Assembly: GCA_011065235.1 (NCBI GenBank)
Contig: JAAKFB010000089.1
Coordinates: 1 to 7,138 of the forward strand
DNA length: 7,138 nucleotides
Reading direction: 5' to 3'
From: Chlamydiota bacterium
Lineage (GTDB): Bacteria > Chlamydiota > Chlamydiia > Chlamydiales > Rhabdochlamydiaceae
Shown here: piece by piece, positions 1 through 4,740 of the stretch
Layout of the letters: each line of letters starts with the position of its first letter
How positions within the stretch are numbered: position 1 is the first letter of the stretch
Translations under genes and position numbers: made by a program
Notes under the pieces: model-generated
Databases searched by the model: none
Seen by the model: the letters and a program-made list of their open reading frames with translations, nothing else
What the model was told of the DNA's origin: nothing

Positions 1-28
1 TAGGAAATTGACTAATATTTCGAATATA

Positions 29-1093
29 TTAGAGCGTCATTGGGTGTTCTTCTTTGATCAAACTCTCGTATTCGATTTCTGAGGCGAGACACATTGCTAC
101 TCGGGCCATCGAGCACAAGCCCATCAGTGCATAATGAGTGGGAGGCTCTCCCAAAGACTCCATAGCTCCAAAAACGATAAGTGCAAACCTGTTTTTATAT
201 GCCTGTGTGACAAATTTCAGAATCTCTTCGATAGGACGATCACTCTGTAGCATCTGAGAAGCTCTTTCTCGAATTTTCACCAGTGCTTGACGATGGTTTC
301 TGGTATAACCTGTACAAGACTGCGGTTTGGCATTGCATTCTCTTATAACGAAGAGCATTTCTACGTGCTCGAGTTTTTTGAATAGGTAAGCAGAGTAGCT
401 TTCAGATTTCTCTAAAGTAAGAGCCGCATTGTAAAACTTTAATGCTTGGGAATATTGGCTTTTCGAGAGTTGAATATCACCTAGTTTTTCAAGAGAGTGG
501 ACTTGAGTTGGAATGTCTTGCTCTAAATTTGCTTTTAAAAAAATATCATAATAATGGTTAGCTAGTTCATCAATTGAAAGTGAAGAAGGATTATTGTTAT
601 TTGATGACAAAACTTTCTCTTCTATTCCAAAAGATAAATCAAGAGGCGTTTTTCTCTCAGAGTTTGTTAATGATAAACTTGCTTCATGCTCAAGTAGAAC
701 TCGAACGCCTTCTAAGTAATGCGTTTGTGCAGCAATGTGAAGAGGAGTGTTGTCTCTGCGATCTTGTTCATTTGAGGATATTTTGTGAACAAGACAACCC
801 TGGACAACAGTAATGTTTTTTCGATGTAGGGCCTGGATTAAGAGAGGATCCCCTTCTCTGTTAGTTAGCGAGTTGATTTCTCTAGAAATGGGAATGAGTT
901 TTGACCACTCATTCTTGTCTGCTGTTTCATAAACATGATCGAAGCAGAGCTGTTCTGCCTCCTCTTGAGATAAAGATTGTAGGTGAAGGTCAAACACTTG
1001 AGCAATGTTTTGAAGATTTTCGAGTTGCTCCGATGAAGAAACCTCGCGGGTGCTTCCTACTAAAGATCCAGATCCAATCGGTGAAGTCTGCAT
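29..1093 (-). CDS. Ankyrin/TPR repeat protein, probably truncated in a nucleotidyltransferase-like domain
   Basis: This is a 354-residue protein. The ATG start is preceded by a good ribosome binding site (AAGGAG, seven bases upstream). Residues 114-150 form a clear ankyrin repeat (DNTPLHIAAQ, then GVRVLLEHEASL), with a degenerate one before it at about 80-112. Residues 197-230 look like a single TPR (LEKLGDIQLSKSQYSQALKF). Such repeats mediate protein-protein contacts, and in intracellular bacteria they are common in secreted host-interaction proteins. I see no signal peptide. The C-terminus (about 318-346, GLCSMAR then SEIEYESL) resembles the GS-x(n)-D-x-[DE] core of polymerase-beta-type nucleotidyltransferases that follows repeats in large chlamydial proteins. 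Here the key Gly is Cys and the first Asp is Glu. After the TAA the frame continues without another stop to position 1 (YIRNISQF), which suggests a nonsense-truncated relic of a longer gene. The N-terminal product could still be made. The repeat calls are solid; the C-terminal domain is recalled from memory. Confidence 0.8.
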   Translation of the reverse strand: MQTSPIGSGSLVGSTREVSSSEQLENLQNIAQVFDLHLQSLSQEEAEQLCFDHVYETADKNEWSKLIPISREINSLTNREGDPLLIQALHRKNITVVQGCLVHKISSNEQDRRDNTPLHIAAQTHYLEGVRVLLEHEASLSLTNSERKTPLDLSFGIEEKVLSSNNNNPSSLSIDELANHYYDIFLKANLEQDIPTQVHSLEKLGDIQLSKSQYSQALKFYNAALTLEKSESYSAYLFKKLEHVEMLFVIRECNAKPQSCTGYTRNHRQALVKIRERASQMLQSDRPIEEILKFVTQAYKNRFALIVFGAMESLGEPPTHYALMGLCSMARVAMCLASEIEYESLIKEEHPMTL

Positions 1094-1289
1094 TTGCTGT
1101 CTCCTTATGCTATAGAGATTATTTTGTAGGAAAATCTTAACAGAAATATAACGTTATATTCCAAGAAATATATACCTTACAATTATCAGACGTTAAAAAT
1201 TTCAGCAATGAGCCTCCTTTCAAAAGGCGTTGATTCAAAGTTTTTTGGTTAGGCTGTCCAATGATTTTTTCACTAGTTGAGTGTTAGGA
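1094..1289. other. Non-coding leader region upstream of the ankyrin gene
   Basis: This stretch carries no credible gene. It is very AT-rich next to the ankyrin gene and should hold that gene's promoter, but I find only weak -35/-10 matches (for example minus-strand TTGTAA with TATAAC 18 bases on). Two features stand out: the 16-bp palindrome at 1145-1160, and a strong ribosome-binding-site-like AAAGGAGG on the minus strand at 1213-1220 that does not precede an ATG. Confidence 0.4.
1145..1160. promoter_or_regulatory. Perfect 16-bp palindrome, candidate operator
   Basis: The sequence AATATAACGTTATATT is its own reverse complement. It lies 52 bases upstream of the ankyrin gene start, where a promoter or regulator site would be expected. 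Its symmetry suits a dimeric regulator, but an AT-rich palindrome can arise by chance, and no regulator is encoded nearby. Confidence 0.3.
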
Positions 1290-1308
1290 CTGATCCTTAC
1301 CCACAAGT
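1290..1308 (+). repeat. Left 19-bp terminal inverted repeat
   Basis: It matches the reverse complement of 1471-1489 at all 19 positions, and identity stops at both edges (A against C outside, G against G inside). Nineteen perfect bases at this distance are very unlikely by chance. Confidence 0.85.
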
Positions 1309-1341
1309 GCTTTTTTCTCGGGAAATAGCTGAGAAAAAAGC
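1309..1341. other. Perfect 11-bp stem-loop next to the left inverted repeat
   Basis: GCTTTTTTCTC pairs fully with GAGAAAAAAGC across an 11-base loop. It abuts the left terminal repeat with no gap, so it is probably part of the 200-bp element. It has no adjacent T-run typical of an intrinsic terminator, although the A/T-rich stem could still pause transcription. Confidence 0.6.
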
Positions 1342-1470
1342 AAATCGAGGACATGTTGAAAAAGCACCCACTTCAGGAGAAGAACTGGAGATATTTTGAG
1401 CAAAAAGGCGCGGGGTTTGAGCAGGCAAAAACAAGCCATCACAAGTCATTGAATATCAGTTTGTTAGCCG

Positions 1471-1489
1471 ACTTGTGGGTAAGGATCAG
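1471..1489 (-). repeat. Right 19-bp terminal inverted repeat
   Basis: This is the exact reverse complement of 1290-1308. It ends 48 bases before the ATG of the gene at 1537, so element sequence forms most of that gene's upstream region. Confidence 0.85.
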
Positions 1490-1526
1490 CTTGAAGTGAG
1501 ATAGGGGACAAGTTGAATTAATATTT

Positions 1527-1532
1527 GGAGGA
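1527..1532 (+). promoter_or_regulatory. Ribosome binding site that fixes the start at 1537
   Basis: GGAGGA lies 4-5 bases before the ATG at 1537. A TTG at 1525 in the same frame overlaps this site and cannot be the start, so the protein begins MQQLTINTES. Confidence 0.75.
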
Positions 1533-1536
1533 TACA

Positions 1537-1941
1537 ATGCAACAACTGACCATCAACACAGAAAGTTCCCAATATAAAGCTTATCAAACATTAGAGACAA
1601 ACTACCGAGATGCAATGTACAAGTGCGCACCGGATCCTCAGTTGCATTGCAGACGCCCGACGTTCGTATGGCAGCAAATGGATTATGCAAAGAACAGATT
1701 GGGTCTTGCTATCGCAGAATTGATCAAGCAATTTGGTGTGGGAATTATTGATGCAAAAACTTCTGATCCTAAATTTTTCAAACAAATCCTTCAACAGGTG
1801 TCATGGCTTAAACAACCGCAAGATCCTGTCTGTATAGGAACTCAGTACATAGATAAAAGGAGTCTATTATGGGGATTAGGAGATTTTTTAACTCAACACT
1901 TGGTAAATACAATTCCACTGCCACTCGACCGAGCCAAATAG
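1537..1941 (+). CDS. Hypothetical protein, 134 aa
   Basis: I do not recognise this family. The ATG is set by the GGAGGA just upstream, which makes it a believable gene. The product is soluble-looking, slightly basic (about 16 Lys/Arg to 12 Asp/Glu) and has no signal peptide or membrane span. It has three cysteines (30, 37, 99), of which the first two lie in an unusual stretch, KCAPDPQLHCRRP. The segments around 44-66 and 78-92 look helical. It stands alone, between the 200-bp repeat element and the stem-loop-rich region, and its neighbours give no hint of function. A lineage-restricted accessory protein is the most likely category. A weak terminator follows directly. Confidence 0.65.
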   Translation: MQQLTINTESSQYKAYQTLETNYRDAMYKCAPDPQLHCRRPTFVWQQMDYAKNRLGLAIAELIKQFGVGIIDAKTSDPKFFKQILQQVSWLKQPQDPVCIGTQYIDKRSLLWGLGDFLTQHLVNTIPLPLDRAK

Positions 1942-1945
1942 CATG

Positions 1946-1978
1946 GAAAAATTTCTTGATATAGTATGAGATTTTTTT
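1946..1978 (+). terminator. Possible weak intrinsic terminator
   Basis: GAAAAATTTC (1946-1955) pairs with GAGATTTTTT (1968-1977) using two G-T wobbles. The second arm itself ends in a run of seven T. The stem is almost all A/T, so it would be weak. Its position, five bases after the TAG of the gene at 1537-1941, is what supports the call. Confidence 0.35.
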
Positions 1979-1998
1979 AAGATTTGTAACCGCATCAA

Positions 1999-2037
1999 AC
2001 GGGGCAATTTTCCATTGCCATAGCAGCCGCGGGCTGC
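1999..2037 (+). repeat. 39-bp dispersed repeat, copy 1
   Basis: It matches the reverse complement of 7092-7130 at 34 of 39 positions without gaps. It consists of two adjacent hairpins: GGCAAT/ATTGCC (2003-2019), and GCAGCC/GGCTGC around a central CCGCGG (2023-2037). Paired hairpins in an intergenic position resemble bacterial REP-type elements. Confidence 0.75.
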
Positions 2038-2114
2038 AAAAGCGAGTCAGGGGATTTTACCCGCTTCCTCGTTCTTTTGCAGGACCATTTTTTTTTGAGT
2101 GGTCTGCAACCGCT

Positions 2115-2142
2115 ACAAAAAGAGACGAAGTCATCTTTTTGT
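2115..2142. other. Strong stem-loop with GAA loop
   Basis: ACAAAAAGA (2115-2123) pairs perfectly with TCTTTTTGT (2134-2142), and inside it GAC pairs with GTC to close a GAA loop, leaving one bulged A. This is the most regular helix in the non-coding region. Its role is unknown. Confidence 0.55.
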
Positions 2143-2175
2143 GCAGTTACAGTCAGTGGCTGCTAGCGCACAGCA

Positions 2176-2237
2176 AAATCGGTCCGTTCGAAGAGGGACA
2201 GTACAACGTACAGACCGCTGAGAGTAGGAGCCGATTT
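2176..2237. other. Branched fold, possible structured RNA or cruciform
   Basis: The outer stem AAATCGG (2176-2182) pairs with CCGATTT (2231-2237). Two more G-C pairs lie outside it across an A-G mismatch. Inside are a small TCC/GGA hairpin around TTCGAA and a GTAC-AAC-GTAC hairpin (2201-2211). The nesting suggests a multi-branch fold, but I know no RNA family that matches. Confidence 0.35.
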
Positions 2238-2297
2238 GGCAAAGCGATCGCAGCTCAAGACGCGAAGCGCCATATTAAAAATTTTTCATTTTTTAAT

Positions 2298-2320
2298 TCG
2301 ATATTTTGAAAAAATATCGA
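2298..2320 (-). terminator. Candidate 3' boundary hairpin of the thioredoxin operon
   Basis: TCGATATTTT and AAAATATCGA form a perfect 10-bp stem with a 3-base loop. It lies 44 bases beyond the stop of the exported thioredoxin and abuts another perfect AT-rich hairpin (2274-2297). On the minus strand no clean T-run follows, so the terminator role is uncertain. It could instead protect the mRNA 3' end. Confidence 0.35.
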
Positions 2321-2363
2321 TAGATCTTTTTGTGGAATTTGCGATAGCAAATACCTCAAAAAT

Positions 2364-2726
2364 TCAGCCGCTAATAAGCTTTTTCACGGCAGACTTATCT
2401 TGATAGCCCACAGCACGTTTCTTCTCTTTTCCATCTTTGAATACAATAAGCGTAGGAACGCCGCGGACTTCGTATTTTTCCATGAGATTAGGGGAGCTAT
2501 CGATATTGACCTTGACGATGGTCACTTTCCCCTTCATCTCCTCTGAGAGACTTTCCAGAACAGGCGTCAGTCGCTTACAGGGGGGACACCAAGGGCCATA
2601 AAAATCGACTATCACAGTTCCGGAGCTTATTTCTTGATCAAAAGACTGCTCGCTTACTTCCTGAATATTCCCTGCAAATGCAGCGCAGGTAACGAGAAGA
2701 AAAAATAGTGTAAAGCGGATTTTCAC
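2364..2726 (-). CDS. Exported thioredoxin-fold protein with WCPPC active site
   Basis: This 120-residue protein begins with a signal peptide (MKIRFTLFFLLVTCAAFA, likely cut after AFA at residue 18). A single thioredoxin domain follows with active site WCPPC (46-50), cis-proline Pro91 in VPTL, and the FKDGK turn near 96-100. It should act as a disulfide oxidoreductase outside the cytoplasmic membrane. CPPC in place of CGPC is expected to change the redox potential, so it may reduce or isomerise disulfides of envelope proteins. The LVTC sequence is a poor lipobox (Thr before Cys), so a lipoprotein is less likely. The start is GTG, four bases after AGGAGG, and that site overlaps the stop of the upstream thioredoxin gene, which points to coupled translation. 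It is 37/84 identical (hand alignment) to that neighbour, so the pair probably arose by tandem duplication. It has no membrane reductase partner in the window. Confidence 0.9.
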   Translation of the reverse strand: MKIRFTLFFLLVTCAAFAGNIQEVSEQSFDQEISSGTVIVDFYGPWCPPCKRLTPVLESLSEEMKGKVTIVKVNIDSSPNLMEKYEVRGVPTLIVFKDGKEKKRAVGYQDKSAVKKLISG

Positions 2727-2734
2727 CTGGCCTC

Positions 2735-3061
2735 CTATTTGGTTCCACCACCGAGAATAAATTCTTTAATGGTGTCTCTATCTCTTAACCCTACAAGGCG
2801 TCCAACTTCTTTCCCATCTTTAAATAAAACCAGAGTCGGAATCGAGGTGACTTGAAAGGAGGAAGCCGTTTTTTGCGCTTTATCGATGTCAATTTTTGCA
2901 ATTACAGCTTTTCCAGAGACGTCATCGGCCACTTCCTCTAAAACAGGAGTTAACATTCGACAAGGGCCGCACCAATCCGCGTAAAAATCGACCAAGGTCA
3001 GGCCTGAAGAAACTCCTTCTTCAAAATTTTCTTCGCTTAAAAGTTTAAATTTTTCGCTCAT
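2735..3061 (-). CDS. trxA: Thioredoxin
   Basis: This is a classic single-domain thioredoxin of 108 residues, the usual family length. It has active site WCGPC (30-34), cis-proline in IPTL (Pro75) and the FKDGKEVGRLVG C-terminal strand region. It has no signal peptide, so it is cytoplasmic, where it reduces protein disulfides and is recycled by thioredoxin reductase. I place the start at the second of two tandem ATGs (3061, MSEKFKLLSE), because GGAGG then sits five bases upstream; from the first ATG (3064) it would be only two. A TTG further upstream lies within the ribosome binding site and is not a start. A good sigma-70-like promoter lies just before the gene, so it can be expressed apart from the glycosyltransferase upstream. 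The exported paralogue follows after eight bases and should share its mRNA. Confidence 0.95.
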   Translation of the reverse strand: MSEKFKLLSEENFEEGVSSGLTLVDFYADWCGPCRMLTPVLEEVADDVSGKAVIAKIDIDKAQKTASSFQVTSIPTLVLFKDGKEVGRLVGLRDRDTIKEFILGGGTK

Positions 3062-3088
3062 CATTTCCTCCAAACAAAGCTACTATCT

Positions 3089-3122
3089 ATCTTATCATAA
3101 TAGGTGATCATTGTCTAATCAA
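3089..3122 (-). promoter_or_regulatory. Predicted sigma-70-type promoter of the thioredoxin pair
   Basis: On the minus strand TTGATT (3122-3117) and TATGAT (3099-3094) are separated by 17 bases. An overlapping pair, TAGACA (3117-3112) and TAAGAT (3094-3089), also has a 17-base spacer. Either fits the housekeeping consensus. The -10 ends about 30 bases before the trxA ATG, and the -35 overlaps the stop codon of the glycosyltransferase gene. Confidence 0.55.
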
Positions 3123-3775
3123 CGATTCCAAGTTTGAAGAAGAGCATCGCAACCAATCTTGAGGCGCATCCAGGTCGTATAGGCCGATTTTCCTTGATTT
3201 CGCTTTTGGCGCAAAACTGGAATGGAATGGGTTGGAAGCCTCGTCAACCCTATCATGGCAACCACAAAAGGAGCTTTCATTTTGATCTTGAGAACCGCAT
3301 CTACCATTTTACGACTCATTGCCACAAACATCCCCGCATCTTTGGGAACGTGGCAGATCCGATGCAAAAGCCCTTTGAAAATTTTAGAGGTCCATAGGCG
3401 AAAAGAAGACTCGTACTCCCCTTTTCTCCCAGCAAAAACGGCTTCGTAACCCTCTTGGAGCTTTTCAATAAGTTGGGGAATGGTAGAAGGAGAGTCCTGC
3501 AAATCCCCATCCATCGTCACGATCACTGATCCCTTGGCCTCTTTCAGCCCTTCGAGTACAGCTCGGTGCTGCCCCCCATTTGTCTCTAGAGCAATCATTC
3601 TAGTATGCGGGTCTCGAGCCGCTAAAATGTCTAAAATTGCGCGAGACCGATCAGGCGAAGCATCATCGACAAAGATAATTTCATGCGGTCTTTTTAGAAG
3701 AACTTCTTTCAATTGAGTATAAAGCTCTTCAAGCACATCCTGATTTTGATAAATCGGAATCACAATACTGATCAT
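3119..3775 (-). CDS. Family 2 glycosyltransferase, ArnC/DPM1-like, without membrane anchor
   Basis: This 218-residue GT-A-fold enzyme has the nucleotide-binding start ISIVIPIYQN (2-11), VDDASPD (36-42), the NGGQHRAV element (66-73) and the metal-binding MDGDLQD with its DxD (88-94). KDAGMFVAMSR (145-155) and RNQGKSAY (192-199) are also present. These are hallmarks of the branch that puts sugars on polyprenyl phosphate (ArnC, GtrB, dolichyl-phosphate mannose synthase), at the cytoplasmic membrane face. ArnC and GtrB continue with two membrane helices; this protein stops just before that point, like soluble DPM1-type forms. The sugar is unknown. The start is certain: it matches the family N-terminus, and an in-frame TAA lies two codons upstream. 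It overlaps the epimerase gene by 47 bases, so translation is probably coupled. Confidence 0.92.
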   Translation of the reverse strand: MISIVIPIYQNQDVLEELYTQLKEVLLKRPHEIIFVDDASPDRSRAILDILAARDPHTRMIALETNGGQHRAVLEGLKEAKGSVIVTMDGDLQDSPSTIPQLIEKLQEGYEAVFAGRKGEYESSFRLWTSKIFKGLLHRICHVPKDAGMFVAMSRKMVDAVLKIKMKAPFVVAMIGLTRLPTHSIPVLRQKRNQGKSAYTTWMRLKIGCDALLQTWNR

Positions 3776-4688
3776 TTTTTATCCATTCTATGGTTTTAGT
3801 TAAGCCTTGCTCTAGAGTATGAGACGCTTCCCATCCGAGCAGCTTTTTTGCTTTTGCGGTATCGGCAACCCAATAAGGTTTATCAGATAAATGTGGAGGA
3901 CAAGTATCTTTTGCAAGGGAAATTCTTCTTCTCGTCAACTCTTCAATCATTGTGATCACCTCTTCATTGGTCGTCTGCACCCCTGTGCCAATATTGAGGA
4001 TCTCGCCTGTGACTTTCTTATTCCAACAGAGCAGGCAGGCATCAACGACGTCCTCCACAAAGATGAAATCTCGGGAAAATCCAGGCGCCGTCAATGCCAA
4101 AGAATTCCCCTGCAAAGCTGCCTTGATTGCTTTGGGGATGAGACGCTGGGAAGATTCGTAGTAGCCATAGACAGAAAAGACCCTTAAAATGCTAATGGGT
4201 TTGCAAAATTCCTGTGCAAATTGGCCCGCCAAAAGGCTGCAGCAGGCTTTGGTCACTCCATAAAAGGTCGTTGGTTCTAATACACTGTCTTCACGCATCG
4301 GGATGGAAGGACTGCCATACTCAGAAGATCCACCCATGTGGAGGAAGAATTCATAATCGATCTCTTTTGTCGCTTCTAAAAGATGATAGGTCCCTAAAAG
4401 ATTGCTATGTAAAATTGAAAACCGGTTCCGATGAGATGTAGATGCCCCATGTGCAGCAAGATGAAAAATTCCACGCGGCGCGATCTCCTTGACAATCGCT
4501 TTTAGAGCATCGAACTCTGTCAAATCCACACGATGCAAAAAAAGATCATCGACATCTTTTAGCCTCCAGAGGTCACTCTCAGGGCGTATTAAAGCGTGAA
4601 CTTCACCAGCCGAGGCCAATTTTCTAGCTAAATTCGCTCCGACAAATCCACTAGCACCTGTAATGAGGATCGGCTTTTTTGATTGCAT
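3729..4688 (-). CDS. NAD-dependent epimerase/dehydratase (extended SDR) acting on a nucleotide sugar
   Basis: This 319-residue extended short-chain dehydrogenase carries the Rossmann motif GASGFVG (11-17) and HLAAHG (76-81). The catalytic set is Ser in GGSSEYG (119-125) plus YGVTK (Tyr143, Lys147). LRVFSVYG (168-175), RDFIFVEDVVDA (206-217) and the C-terminal AKKLLGW complete the family pattern. Such enzymes oxidise and reduce a nucleotide-activated sugar to epimerise, dehydrate or reduce it. The exact reaction (for example UDP-glucose 4-epimerase, dTDP- or GDP-sugar reductase) cannot be read from the motifs. I chose the ATG at 4688 because AGAGG lies just upstream and the Rossmann fold then starts at residue 7. 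An in-frame ATG at 4727 would add 13 unlikely residues. It is transcribed with the GT2 gene and diverges from the aldolase gene. Confidence 0.9.
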   Translation of the reverse strand: MQSKKPILITGASGFVGANLARKLASAGEVHALIRPESDLWRLKDVDDLFLHRVDLTEFDALKAIVKEIAPRGIFHLAAHGASTSHRNRFSILHSNLLGTYHLLEATKEIDYEFFLHMGGSSEYGSPSIPMREDSVLEPTTFYGVTKACCSLLAGQFAQEFCKPISILRVFSVYGYYESSQRLIPKAIKAALQGNSLALTAPGFSRDFIFVEDVVDACLLCWNKKVTGEILNIGTGVQTTNEEVITMIEELTRRRISLAKDTCPPHLSDKPYWVADTAKAKKLLGWEASHTLEQGLTKTIEWIKNDQYCDSDLSKSGCA

Positions 4689-4740
4689 TTTTCCTCTAAA
4701 TTTATCTATCATGGCGAACAAATTCATTAATTACCAGACC
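4689..4740. promoter_or_regulatory. Divergent intergenic region between the epimerase and aldolase genes
   Basis: Only 52 bases separate the two preferred starts, so promoters for both directions must lie here or overlap the coding ends. I find no convincing -35/-10 pair on either strand. The minus strand carries the epimerase's AGAGG site. The plus strand shows no clear ribosome binding site. Confidence 0.35.

Larger units (their letters stand above)
1290..1489. mobile_element. 200-bp element with perfect 19-bp terminal inverted repeats (MITE-like)
   Basis: The ends are CTGATCCTTACCCACAAGT at 1290-1308 and its exact reverse complement at 1471-1489, giving an element of exactly 200 bp. Directly inside the left end lies a perfect 11-bp stem-loop (1309-1319 with 1331-1341). 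The interior holds no transposase. The size, the terminal symmetry and the lack of coding capacity fit a miniature inverted-repeat element moved by a transposase elsewhere, or an internally deleted insertion sequence. I could not find a target-site duplication: the flanks are TTAGGA on the left and CTTGAA on the right. That leaves open an old insertion, or a different role such as a structured regulatory site for the gene that starts 48 bases downstream. Confidence 0.5.
1979..2363. other. Gene-free region with a chain of stem-loops
   Basis: No coding frame is credible here. Reading left to right I find stem-loops at 2003-2019 (6 bp), 2023-2037 (6 bp, loop GCG), 2077-2109 (10 bp with one bulged G), 2115-2142 (9 bp, a one-base bulge, then 3 bp closing a GAA loop), 2176-2237 (7-bp outer stem enclosing smaller helices), 2274-2297 (8 bp), 2298-2320 (10 bp) and 2337-2352 (6 bp). 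The centre is visibly richer in G+C than the flanks. It could be an array of repeat elements, a structured RNA, or the shared 3' boundary of the two converging transcripts. Confidence 0.6.

Noticed and set aside
1353..1499. A 48-codon frame on the plus strand inside the 200-bp element (starts MLKKHPLQEK)
   Set aside because: It has no ribosome binding site, reads through the right terminal repeat and resembles no transposase I know. It is probably fortuitous.
1999..2037. CRISPR repeat
   Set aside because: The two copies lie 5 kb apart in opposite orientation, with no regular spacers or cas genes.
2183..2198. TTCGAA loop resembling a tRNA T-arm
   Set aside because: There is no acceptor stem, D-arm or anticodon arm at the right spacing, and the stem is only three or four base pairs.
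2244..2251. GCGATCGC octamer, like the cyanobacterial HIP1 site
   Set aside because: There is a single copy in the window and the gene content does not suggest a cyanobacterium, so it is treated as chance.
2700..2726. Lipoprotein signal in the exported thioredoxin (LVTC)
   Set aside because: The residue before Cys is Thr, not Gly, Ala or Ser, and a good type I cleavage site (AFA) follows.
3480..3716. Plus-strand open frame opposite the GT2 glycosyltransferase
   Set aside because: It is an antisense shadow of a gene with clear catalytic motifs and has no similarity of its own.
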